In this document: in pieces, positions 1 through 19,200 of the stretch
Layout: each line of letters opens with the position of its first letter
Numbering within the stretch: position 1 is the stretch's first letter
NCBI GenBank assembly: GCA_009801015.1
Contig: VHZZ01003150.1
Location: 84,548-118,340, forward strand
Direction of reading: 5' to 3'
Source of the DNA: Silene noctiflora
Taxonomy: Eukaryota; Streptophyta; Magnoliopsida; Caryophyllales; Caryophyllaceae
Length of the DNA: 33,793 nucleotides
Notes under the pieces: model-generated
Told to the model about the DNA's origin: nothing
Seen by the model: only the letters and a program-made list of their open reading frames with translations
The model's database searches: none
Position numbers and translations under genes: made by a program

Positions 1-501
1 AATTAAGACAACTAATTATTATAAATTAGTAATTAAATGAGCTTTTTAATCGATTAAGCATGCAAAATCGAGTCGGAATAAAGTATAAATGCGGAATAAT
101 ATGGGATTAAAATACTATTTATCAATCATTCTAAGCCTATGATCCTTCTCTTTTGGGGATTTTTACATCTTTGCGTTCGAAATCGTCGATGTAAGTTATC
201 TAGCAGGGTCTTTTATTGTTTTAGTTAGACTAATCAAACCCTAATTGATTTGGGGGTTTTGGGGGACTAGCTTTGATGTTCAGTTAATTGATTGATTGTT
301 ATTATTCTAGGAGGAGATTTTGTAGAGGAAGCCTTCTAGATCGTGTTGCTGTGTTACTTGGTTTTGCCTTTCAGGTAGGGTTTTCCTTACTCAGTTGGTT
401 GTATATCAGTATGCATATGATGTGAAGGTCTTTATGGTTATTTTATGATTAACTTATGAAAGTGATATTGTGTTGTTATTGTGAGCCATTTCGGGAGATG
501 A
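1..501. other. AT-rich flank left of the LTR, probably retroelement debris
   Basis: No coding frame is visible here. The last bases before the LTR (around 491-501) are purine-rich, as a polypurine tract would be. The text around 300-400 resembles the untranslated part of a plant LTR, but I cannot assign it. It does not match the LINE found on the other side of the LTR, so the LTR is not simply inserted into one continuous sequence. Confidence 0.3.
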
Positions 502-596
502 TGTAACACCCGTAATTTTTATTTATAGTCTTAAAAGTAATTTAATAATTTAATTAAGACTAATTAGGTTTAAAACTTATTTTTGGGTAAAAAATA

Positions 597-792
597 CTCC
601 CTCCAATTCTATATTTTCTTCCCTATTTCCTTATTCGGTTATTCGAGTTTTCTTCCATATTTCCTTTTTTGGGATGATATGAGTGGTCCAAAATCAATGA
701 TATGTGGGGTAGTGGGATTTGTGTGGTCCAAATCCACTTTGTTATTTCTTGTTGAAAAACGAAAGGGGGAGAAAATATAGAATAGGAGGGAG
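597..792. mobile_element. Stowaway-type MITE (family A, copy 1) inside the LTR
   Basis: This 196 bp element has terminal inverted repeats of about 28 bp beginning CTCCCTCCAATTCTATATTT on the left and CTCCCTCCTATTCTATATTT on the reverse of the right end. It is flanked by TA on both sides (595-596 and 793-794), the target duplication of Tc1/mariner-Stowaway elements. It has no coding capacity. The interior, including a GTGGTCCAAAT motif, is shared with the copy at 21532-21729. Confidence 0.85.
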
Positions 793-1706
793 TATAATTT
801 TGAGTATAATATTTATAAATGTAATATTATTGTCCGTCTTGAGTGTATAGTAGCCTTAAGACGTATTTTAAGTCATTTTCGACTCAATTTGAGTTATTTT
901 GGGCCTAAACTTGTAAATGGACCCATATCCTACCCTTTTCCATTCAAACCCTCACCTAAAACCCTCATACTTCATCTTCCTCATTCTATTTTTCAGATTT
1001 TAACTCAACCTTCATCACCATTAAAACACAATAATCCTTCAAAGCTTCAAATCACCATAATTTCCTTGTTTCTTAACCAATTCAAGTGATTTTTGCGCCA
1101 TTCTTTCCCTTTTCTCGTTCTTCATCTTATTAAGTAAGAAAGGCAACGTTTTCCCCCTTTCTTATCATTTTCGAAATCCCTAGGTTTCACCAAGTGGTGA
1201 ATTTTTCAACTAACATCCTAATTTTGTGTTGAGATGCAAATTTAGAAGACCCGAAGGAAGTTAGCTACATTGTTGATGACTCACTACAAGATTGAAGAAG
1301 CTTAAGGTAACAGTGATAGATTATTCAACATTACACTTGTATTATGTGATTTTTTGTGCTAAATTTGATGCTTACATGTTAAAGTTGATAAATTTACATA
1401 CTTGGATATGTTTCTTCCTTTGACTATGATTTAGTATGTTCATCTTATGTGAATAATGGACAATTAGTTTTTTTCATACTTAGTTTTGATAATTATGTCA
1501 TCTTTTTCATGTTTGACATTTATTATCTCAAAGGTTCATGGAATTGTGATGAATTGGTTGTGAAATTGGAGTATATTGGATGTTGGGTTACATGATATGC
1601 TGTTTTTTTCCGCTTATTACATGTTTCCCGTCTCAAGAACGTATGTAAAATCCATGTTGAAATCAAATTGTAGTGTTTTGATGCTGGTTTTCGTGTGCAG
1701 TGTTTC

Positions 1707-2092
1707 TCGGCCGGGGGACCGGTCGCCGGCACCCCTGCCGGCTGGGAACCTTTTGTAACTCATTTGTTCAATTCTGAAGTTGAGTGTGTCCCAGCCGGAG
1801 GACCGGCCGCCGGTACCCCTGCCGGCCTGGAATTTTATTCAAGTTGTTATGAGTTTTGTGGAATTTTGACTTGTAGATGCTGTCCCCAGCCGGTGGACCG
1901 GTCGCCGGTCCACGGGCCGGCTCAGAAGTTTCTGTAACATTTGAGAATTGATCAGTTTGGGTGTTCTCCCAGCCAGAGGACCGGCCGCCGGTGCCCTGGC
2001 CGGCTGTGAGGTTTCTGTTACAAAATTTCAAGTTTTGNTTTGGGCTGTGGTGCACGGCCGGCTGGCCGGCCGCCGGTGCCTCTGCCGGCTGG
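1707..2092. repeat. Five GC-rich hairpin-forming repeats, ~85 bp period, inside the LTR
   Basis: Five cores of about 40 bp lie at about 1707, 1791, 1886, 1969 and 2053. They share the pattern CCAGCCGG-GGACCGGyCGCCGG--CC-GCCGGCTGG. AT-rich linkers of about 45 bp separate them, several containing a TTTTGTAAC or TTTCTGTAAC motif. The cores are strongly self-complementary: unit 3 holds GTGGACCGG, loop TCG, then CCGGTCCAC. Surrounding DNA is AT-rich, so the contrast is sharp. Long frames cross the array on both strands but follow the repeat composition and are not credible proteins. Confidence 0.85.
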
Positions 2093-5000
2093 GAACCTCC
2101 TGTTCCATTTTTTCTGTTCTTTTTATATGTATACAATTAGTGAGTAATGAGTCCATGATTTGTTTACGTTTCCTCTCATGTTCCGTATTGTTTCACTCAC
2201 ATGCTTTATGAATGATGAAAGTATGTTTTGTCTACATCATATTCACATGAAGAGTCGTATAATGTTCATGTATGAGTTGTCATATGCAAAGGCTTGATAG
2301 AGTTNTATCCGTAAGGATTGNTCATTGACCTACCTCTGTGCTTGACTTTTATCTTAGATCTTCNGCCACTTTCGTGTNGTATTAACGANTGAGGTGCTCG
2401 ATTTATGTTGTCGAGTCTTGGGTGCGGATGATTTAATCCGCATGTCGAATCGGGAGGGGTTTACCTTCCGAGAGTCTGGATCCAGGTCTTAGGCTAGGAC
2501 GTACCTAGCTAGTCGCCCTACCAAGGGTTGAGTTAATGTTTAAGAGTAGTAAAGGTTTTGCATGGCGTTGTGTAGAGGATGATCCTTTCCCTAGGATTGC
2601 ATACTCGTATTTGTATGTTTGTATCTTGGACATGCTTTAAAGGTAGCCTCTGAGACGGAAACTTGTGTGGTCATGTTTGTCTTGATCCTATCGGGCACTA
2701 GAGGCGAGATGCAAGCCTCTAGTTGCGATATGATCACCGTTTGTGCTTATTTGCCTCATATGATCGGTAATGTTTATCATGTGCTATAGTCTACTTATCT
2801 CATCGTCTTTCGTTTATTCGTCAAGGTACAATACTTAATGTTTAGTTGGTTGCAATTGTCATATATGCTTTACTTGCGTGCTTATCTATGTTCGTTTTGA
2901 TGTAATGTGGCTGAGAGAACCTTGAGTTACTCCTCACTGACTGTGGCGTTCATGTTTACATGAATGACAGGTTCGTGGATGCTTATTTTGGGTTGGAAGA
3001 CATGTGGGCTAGCGAGTGTTGCACCTTGGACCTAGTTTCGTAGTTTGCTAGACTTACCCACCGTACTTTATTTATTCGTGGGATATGTTTTCCCCAAACA
3101 CTATTTGTAGTTGTACTTCCTTACTTTTATTTTTGCTTGTTTGTATATTGAACCCGCGCTTTGTTTAAACCACTTTCTATGTTAAAAAGGTTTTAAAAAT
3201 CTCGTATTTTTCCGCTGCATTTCCGTTTGTTTACGTTACGTTTATAGCGGGGGTTCACAGATGATCTTACCTCCGTTGTTTGCCTCTTGTGTTTCTCGAC
3301 GCAAGGGGGATGTGCACATTAATGGACTTGGGTTCGCTCGTTGCGATGAGCGGGGTTTAGGTGGTACGGTCGCGGTCCCCACTGGCGGCGAGGATTACTT
3401 GTTGCGATGGGTAATCTGGATCGGCTACACACCTCGGTGTGTAGTCGATTACTGGTTACTATGGAGTTTGGAGATGGTTGTTGCAGTTCACTATGGATGT
3501 TTATGCTTTATTTTTATGTCGTATTGTTATACAGTTGACTGACCCCGTTTATGTTTTCAAAATTGTGGTGATCTATTTGGGATGGTGAACAGTTGGTTTA
3601 GCAAGTGATGATGGATATTGACATTGCTGCGGGGTTTGGCAGGGCTGAGTCGTCACCAGTTTTTAGTCTAGCTTCCGCCGGATATTGTCTTTACTTTTGT
3701 CATCTTTTTGGATTGAGTTGTATTTTACTTTAGGACTTGTAATCAGTTAAATAAATTTATTTATATTATTACGTTTCATTATGGTTTTTATGATGTGCAC
3801 TACCTCGGAAAAATGAGATGGTAGCACCCTTATACACTAGGGTAGTCCTTGGTAAGGTACCTTGGTGTATGAGGGTGTTACATTATCTAACTATGTTCTA
3901 TCGATATTTAAAATACCAGTAAGTGTGGCTAACAAGATTAATTCTTTTTGCACATTTTTGGTGGGCTGGAACGAAGTCTTTGTCTACTATTCACTGGTGT
4001 AGTAAGAATTTATTAGCTTGCCCAAGTCGGAAGGTGGTCTTGGTATAAGGAACATTAAGTGCTTGAACCAGACACTGTTGGGAAAACTTGCGTGGAAGGT
4101 CCTTACTTCTAGAGATTCGTTGCTAAGTAAGGTGTTCTATGATAAACTTATCCGAAATGATAACCTTGCAATGCCCGAGGCATTGAAAAAGTGTGCTACT
4201 TCTTCTTGGGGGTGTAAAAGCATTTCTTATGGTATGGAATTGGTGTTACTAGGTTTAGGATGGAAAATTGGTATTGAATCGGATCTTAATATTTGGAAGG
4301 CTAATTGGGTGAATGGAGTTACCCCTAATTGTATTACCAGCTTTGGGTTTCCTCCGCCGCAGTCCATGATTGATATGACGGTTAAGGAGCTCTTCCTTCC
4401 TTCGTATCGATGGAATTGTGATCTTATCAATGATTTGTTTGCTTCCGATTGGGCTTCGCGCATCTGTGCTATGCCTATTTGTGTTTCCATTTCTAAGGAC
4501 TATGTTTTCTGGAAGCATACGTCTTCTAGTCTCTACTCGGTCAAAAGCGGGTATTCTATATGTCTTTCTTCACATTTGAATTCTTATAGTTCTAATAGGG
4601 ATATTAATCGCATTAATATTTCCGTTAAGAAGTTCTGTAAACAAAGGTTATGTCATCTTCCCGGTCCACAAGTTTTGAAAATTCTTATCTGGAGAATTAT
4701 TACGGTCGCCCTTTCTGTTGGGGCCGAATTTATGAGGCGTAATATTAACATCGATCACACATGCCCCTTGTGTCGTGAAACGGGGTCCATTGAGATTCTT
4801 GATCATATTTTCCGTTTTTGTCCTTTGGTGAAGCGGTTGTGGGCTTGTTCGACGCTTGGTCTTTCTACGGACTTCACTGAAACTATTTGCCTTAGAGATT
4901 GGATATTTAATTGGATTGCTTACTTTGATTCAAGACTAATGCTGCTACTCTGGTCATTCTTTTTCTCTCCATCATTTGGAGTATTTGGCGCATAAGGAAT

Positions 5001-5167
5001 GAGGTTACATTTTCAGGTAAAACGTTCTTTGTTGACTTCTTTTATAATCTCAAAGATTGTGTTGCTAGAACGGCTCTGGAGCAGGGGCGGACCCGGGGGG
5101 GGGTAGGTGCACCCCATGTTTCAGAAATAAATATTTATAAGTAGCTATAGTATACACTAATTTAGCA

Positions 5168-5223
5168 TGGCATAGTTGGTAGAAGTATGAGAGTTATATT
5201 TAGGAGATATGGGGTTCGATTCC
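5168..5223 (+). promoter_or_regulatory. tRNA-like pol III A box and B box inside the hAT-type element
   Basis: TGGCATAGTTGG (5168-5179) fits the A-box consensus TRGYNNARNNG. GGTTCGATTCC (5213-5223) is a perfect B box. Their spacing of about 45 bp suits a tRNA-type internal promoter. The stretch does not fold as a complete tRNA, so it is more likely a tRNA-derived, SINE-like head than a tRNA gene. Activity is unknown. Confidence 0.5.
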
Positions 5224-5238
5224 TGCTATCTACCTGTG

Positions 5239-5338
5239 ACTTTCAGATGACATACCAAATTCTAAACTATTGAACCACTTGTATTTATACTTTCAGATGA
5301 CATACCAAATTCTAAACTATTGAACCACTTGTATTTAT
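5239..5338. repeat. Perfect 50 bp tandem duplication
   Basis: Positions 5239-5288 and 5289-5338 are identical, starting ACTTTCAGATGACATACC. Four further matching bases follow. It lies inside the hAT-type element and downstream of the B box. Confidence 0.95.
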
Positions 5339-6168
5339 ACTTAAATTAAGTACTAAAGTGTATTATATTCTACGAAAGAGGAGTGTTATTTTTACATATA
5401 TTTAAAATTTAAAGTATTTTAGAGAACATTATCTTTTTGAAAAAAGATATCTATAGAACCAATTATTTGTTCATTCTTTTTACTTGTATATAATAACTAA
5501 TTTAGGAAAAAAAAAAAAAAACTTCAAAATATAAAAATGTTGTCTTAGACGAGCGTAATAATGCGTCAAAAAAATTTTAGTGCCCTCCAAGGACTACATT
5601 CCTGGGTCCGCCACTGCTCCGGAGGCTGAGGATTTTGTGAGTTCTAATGCCTCCACCTATAGGTTGAGTAATGTTGACCCTCTGGATTCTATTCGAAGGG
5701 ACATCAGGAACCATCTTCTGTTTTATATGGTGGCTATTAAATTTTCTTGTACATCATTTCATGCTAAAGTTGATGCTAGCTGGATGGATTCGTTAGATGC
5801 TTCTATTGGGTGGGTGGTGTATTTGCCTGCGGGATTTCGTGTTTGTTCTTTTGCTTGTAGGTTTAAAGCTGAATGTGTCATTCAAGCAGAAGCAAGGGTA
5901 TTAGAGATCTCATTTAATGGGCTATGAGCCACAAAATTCTCCATCTTTATATTTCTACTGATTGCCTTCAACTTTTGCTCCAATTGGCGAAGGTGGAGAA
6001 GCCTCATCATAAGACCAAGGGTCTTCTCCAGGATATTGAGTTCTGTTTATCCATATTTCACTGTATTTGTTTTAGCTTTTTACCTCGCTGTCTTAATATG
6101 ATTACCCATAACCTAACTAAAGCTGAAATGGGATGGTAAACTTTCAATTTACGGCTAAAAAAAAAAAA

Positions 6169-14521
<8,353 letters not shown>

Positions 14522-14538
<17 letters not shown>

Positions 14539-14562
14539 GTGACTGCCCAAGTAGGTGACTGC
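14522..14562 (+). repeat. Tandem repeat across the SRPK stop codon
   Basis: CCAAGTAGGTGACTGC occurs twice in direct succession. The first copy contains the TAG stop at 14536-14538, so the duplication lies at the CDS/3'-UTR boundary and places a second TAG just downstream. Confidence 0.85.
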
Positions 14563-16261
14563 TTTCGTCATGTACTCAAGTTTTCTGATGTTTAACCCTG
14601 AACTTCCTTCATCCCTTCCCAAGTTGTGTCTAATTATAGACGCGACATTGTTTTTGTGGGTGGTATGGGGAGGATGCATTCTTTCGTCATGAATAGAGAA
14701 ACATTGACTTGAGTTCCAAGCTACAAGTCCCGCAAGGATCCTGAACTCTGCAACTCCACAGGCACTTGATTGAGTCCCAATTGTACAATCATGTCTAGTG
14801 TGTGCACAAATGCGCTATTTTTAAGACTGTCGATTGTGAAAAAGAATCCGTGTACAATATTACGATTAATGACCTTCATTCATTTATTATCTTTTTGGTG
14901 CGAAGGAAGTTATGAAGACTCTTATGATGCTGAGAAGTTTTGAACCCCAGTTCTGAATATCACACCTTAAAAACTTCAGCGTCTATAAATGAAGACGTTT
15001 TCTTATGCTGATAAGTTATGAATCGTAAAGATGAATATACCCTTTGATATCTTTAGCGGCTATATTCTAACCGGCATTTGCTACACTCATTGCTCATTGT
15101 TTACTTGCGGAAATTGTAGTTTTGAATCTTAGATTTTGCGGGTGAGCCTCAATTGACATTTAGTGAGGTTCAGTTGCTGTCATCAACCTTCAACAAACTT
15201 GATTGTTAGTATAAGGTCCACGACTTCACCGAACCTTAAATTTGAGCAAACTTTCGTAATCAGTCATCCAAATTGGTTGAAGCGCCAGATCATTAGTGGT
15301 CCATGTAATGCGCAACCAGACATGTCTACGCAGAGCAAACCGCCACCTTGGTTGAGCACTTACTGGGACGAGGTCAAACTGAGTTCAGTCGTAAATGTTG
15401 TCATTTGTGGTCGGGAACTTTCACATTAGCGCATTCTGGTGTATCCTCAAATGCGCTGGTAAATGAAAACCATCATCTATGAATCTATGATGGCGCCTTG
15501 GAGGAATGTGAAATGGTGTTGAGCTTGGTGCTGGTGGAAAACCAATCATTTATTTACCTTTTTTTTAAAAAAATTACGAGTATTTTAACCAAAGGTAAAT
15601 AATATTTGGGACGGAAGAAATATAATTGTTGGTGATCAGCAATGTTACTAGCATTCAAAGTCGTTGCAAGGTGGGATAATTATTCTTCCAGCTCGTAGCC
15701 ACCAGGCCGTCTTTCTGTGTAAATAGGGAAATGCCCTTTCACAGTTCACTGCTGACGGTTTCCAACTTCCAAACCCAGTTTTGAGTATTACGACTGTGGG
15801 TGTACCAAACGATAAAATTTCAAACCACATAATACATTGAAGAAATCACAGAATGAGGCAAATCCGTGTAGTTCCCATTAAACAAGAACACGGATCACCA
15901 TAATCACACGGTTTAGCAACAATGAAGTATCTGTTTACATAATCTTCAACAAACAATCCAACAAAAATGAACAATGATACGGAGTACTATTCTACTTCAA
16001 CGGTGTTAGCCAGAAGCTAACACGAATATCAACAAGATTACACTTTCTTGTTTGTTTATTTTTCCATGCAACGATTACCTTGCGTTGGTCAACAAGTTAT
16101 TGACCAACACTTTGCATTGCTTTCTTCAAAAAAGAAATAAATCATACGAATGTTTTAGTTCGGAGGGGCGTATTTTAGAAATTTGACAATAGTATTACTA
16201 TTGAACTCTTGGTCTTTGATGAAAAATCAAGAATTGTAAACCTTTGTCGTCGGGATCAGGG
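14539..16261. other. Convergent intergenic region / 3' UTRs between SRPK and TauE genes
   Basis: The 3' ends of two convergent genes lie here. I see no conserved coding sequence; the short frames are uninformative. A small hairpin at about 15549-15602 (ATTTATTTACCTTT facing AAAGGTAAATAAT), followed by GGGACGGAAGAAATA, looks like a degraded MITE end. No reliable polyadenylation site can be chosen. Confidence 0.5.
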
Positions 16262-19200
16262 TCATTGATTTGTACAGAAGTCCAGAAAACCCATGAACTC
16301 ATGATTGTGTATCATTTGAATGCTCTTCTCAATTCCAACCACACCTAACAGAACAATCAGCAAAACTAACTTGTGAGTTGTCGAAAATTGTCCACAAAGA
16401 ATAACAGGGACGGATGCATGTTGTAGCATCCGAAATCCTTGGTCAAGTTCCCATTTTCGGGCAAAAAAAAAAAAGGATTATGCTAATTTTATTAAATAGT
16501 TAAGTGACTCGTGTATTCAAAAATGATGTGTACTTACCCATCGTTAAAGCACTGGCAAAGATGACAGCGGAGAGGATGAAAACAATGATAGAAGCTCTTT
16601 TCAGAAATGCAACTAGTTTCCTAACAAAGTATTGTCCCCAGAAACCAGCAAGAAGTGAAACGGACATAAGGTACAAGGCTGCATGAAAATACAAGCATAC
16701 AGTCAGCATAGACAAATTTCTGAAGAGGCCAAAACAATGCATAATGCAGCATAATGTGTGTAACGACAATTGAAGCGTTAGATTACTTCGACTCTACTAA
16801 TACTAAACCAAAAAATAACGCTAGTGATCAAGGATTCCCCTAGATGGCTAGATGGTTGGGTAAGGGAATTGGATGTAAGCAACTTTACCTTTGTATTAAC
16901 ACACAAGAAGGTTGCATGCAAAAGACCCAAATAAAAATCGCGTTGAAAATTAATTCAAGTGACTCGTAAAGAATGTAACTCGTGTATCGAGTCATTTTAC
17001 TTCATTCCATCACAACTTATACTCTGTATTAAACCATAGTGACTAGTGAGTCTTTTGCTCCATCGGTTATAGAACGTCGGCCATAACTATTTTGTATTAA
17101 ACCTAAAAAAATCAATGATTTGAGTGTCGTCAGCTGTTTTGGAAGGACTATCGTGGCGACATGCAGCACACAACCAAAGTATTGAAGTAACATAAGTGGA
17201 GCTGTTTCCATCCATGTACTTAATCATGTGGCAAGATTACAAAGGCGATTGGCAAATGTCGCACCTAATGTTTCAAATCAGTGGCATTTTCTTCTCCATG
17301 AAAGTAAATTAGGTGATTCATAAATTCCGTGGTCCAAATACACAACTTAATTCATTGGTGAAAATATGCAGTGGAAATTAAAACAGGACCTACCGTGAGG
17401 AATTGGGAACCTTCCGAGAAAGTAAAATTCCACCACAGACAATGACGATGAGAACAACATAACGAAAGTTGCTGTCGCACTGGCCACCTGTCACGATACA
17501 AATATTGAATTGGTACAATACTGAGAACAAAATACATGATACTCCGTTATAACTTTCTAATACCCGCATGGCTGCCTGATAAAATCCAATCAGCCACTGA
17601 CATCGTGTAATTAGTAAATAATAAATAACTCTAAATTTTTAGGAGTCTTAGGACAATGATGAAATGACCGATTGTTACCTGAGGAATTACACCAATCTCA
17701 AGTAGAAGCGGGCCGAGTATGAATCCACCACCGGATCCCAAAAGCCCGCCAACTGTGCCTCCAAGAAGACCGCAAAGTGCACAAAATGAAATGGTGATAG
17801 GAGTAAATTCGATTGAAGCGCCACAAACTGACTCGGTGTTCCCAGATATCTTTCTCTTCTTGCCTTCTTTGTACAACTTTATTGCTTCATACCCAAAAAC
17901 TCCAAAAGCCACCGGAAACTGAGCGAGTAAAAAAAATGGAGCGCAAAACAGATAATTATTTGTGGAACGGACTAACTATCTTTATCGACACAATTTTGGG
18001 TTTTGAATATTCAAATGTAACATTGAATACAGGTTAAGTGACTACCTGAACAAGATTAAGCACCCAATACCATGTGCTGCAGGCTGAAGCATTATTCTGT
18101 AGACATTGTCACATGTCATATTAGCTATCCAATAATCCAAAATACAATTTTCCTCCCATTGTAATAGAATTGTCGATTTCGATCATATGTACACTGACAT
18201 TGCTATCGGATTCAGTTCAGAAAGTGCGTAAAATGCATTATTTTAAAACCTGGCTCAAAATACAGCAGCCAGATATTTACTATGCAACTGCTTTACGTAA
18301 ATGGGAAATGTAGCTTACCTTGAGAACTTGAACAAGAACAAAAACAGCCCACACAACGACCATCAGCAGCAATTTTTTCCAGTTAAGGTTAGAGCAAATA
18401 GTTTCCTGTACATAATAGAATTGAAGTAAAAATCGGCGACAAAAAAATTGCAATGAAACGAAGCATAGTTTGCTGAGATACTAACAATTGCAGTTTTCTC
18501 TTCTTTAGGATTCAAAGGCTCGTAGTCCGTGTCTATAAGGACTGCAATTGATTGCACAAACAAAAAGAACAGGTTAAGTCAAGATTAACGATCAATGGTT
18601 AATAATGGATCTTCTAGTGTATTTATTATAATTGCTTACGTTCGCCACGGGAGTTAGCAAAAGTTCCTTTTTGCTTTTCAAGCTCTTTCTGCAAAGTACA
18701 ACAAAGGAATCACTAAAGAGAAAGAGTCAAAACATTATGGCACTTAATTTACTATAAACTAATCACAATTAGCCTGCTGGAACCAACATGATTACCTTCA
18801 AAATTGTCTCTTCCTTCCACATCATAATCCCTCTACTGAACGACCTGGATGACGTGCCTGAAAAGCGCAATTAGGATTATACAAGTAATCTCTCAAGATG
18901 CTGACTACCAACTAGGCATAATCATCACAACTACCAATAAACTGCAACGATAACATTTCAATTGTAAAACACCTGAGATCGAGGAAGTCTTGGCCTAGTG
19001 GTTTAACAAGAACGATATTATGTACACGTTGAATGCCCCTACCCTCACCGTACTAGTTTTTGCGACTTATTAAATCTTTTTGAGTAAAAAAGACACAAGT
19101 CCAGTACAATAAGAGTGTGAGGATTCAAACATTGACATATTGGCCTCTACCACCAATAGCATATCAAAGAGTGACTGCATTGATTTATGCCTTCCCTTCT

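Larger units (their letters stand above)
502..3882. mobile_element. Solo-type LTR of a Ty3/Gypsy chromovirus-like (Tekay/Del) retrotransposon
   Basis: The segment begins TGTAACACCC and ends GGGTGTTACA, a 10 bp terminal inverted repeat with TG...CA ends. These ends are typical of plant Tekay/Del LTRs, which are often several kb long. No gag, protease, RT or integrase sequence is present, so it reads as a single 3.38 kb LTR. The flanking pentamers GATGA (497-501) and TTATC (3883-3887) do not match, so there is no target duplication. The right flank is LINE coding sequence and the left flank is not. Inside are a Stowaway MITE (597-792), a GC-rich hairpin array (1707-2092) and six undetermined bases. 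Orientation cannot be read from the ends alone. The family name is inferred from the terminal sequence and length. Confidence 0.7.
5082..5616. mobile_element. Non-autonomous hAT-type element inserted in the LINE
   Basis: The ends are CAGGGGCGGACCCGGG on the left and, read in reverse, CAGTGGCGGACCCAGG on the right. They are bounded by 8 bp duplications CTCTGGAG (5074-5081) and CTCCGGAG (5617-5624), which differ at one base. An 8 bp duplication with CAG-type ends fits hAT. Removing the element and one duplication rejoins the LINE frame (TALE followed by AEDFVSS), so the insertion came after the LINE. No transposase is encoded. The interior contains pol III-like boxes, a 50 bp tandem duplication and a 15-base A run near 5506-5520. 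Confidence 0.85.
3883..6168 (+). pseudogene. 3' half of an L1-type LINE (RT thumb, zf-RVT, RNase H, poly(A)), broken
   Basis: Translation shows the end of reverse transcriptase (SIFKIPVSVANKINS about 3897-3943, then a CPKSEGGLGIR-like block near 4015). A zinc-binding zf-RVT domain follows (HTCPLC at about 4756, DHIFRFCPL near 4800), then a WSIWRIRNEV block near 4980. An RNase H domain begins with VDASWMDSLDASIGW near 5770 and continues to a stop at 6137-6139. A run of 12 A (6157-6168) is the retrotransposed tail. It is dead: a one-base loss lies near 4024, the frame shifts near 4950, and it shifts again near 5925. The 5' part is missing because the LTR abuts it, and a hAT-type element splits it at 5082-5616. 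The plus-strand frame from 4018 to 4995 is the longest surviving piece. Confidence 0.85.

Noticed and set aside
1695-2211. Long open frames on both strands through the GC-rich LTR array, with Pro/Ala/Gly-rich predicted proteins
   Set aside because: They follow the composition and period of the hairpin repeats, overlap on both strands and sit inside an LTR.
3261-3542. 93-residue plus-strand frame near the LTR 3' part
   Set aside because: It resembles no known domain and lies wholly within the LTR.
5168-5223. A genuine tRNA gene
   Set aside because: The A and B boxes are good, but no acceptor stem or anticodon arm can be paired around them, and the sequence lies inside a transposon.
15163-15429. 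88-residue frame between the two convergent genes
   Set aside because: No recognisable domain; located in probable 3' UTR or intergenic DNA, with no splice or start context.
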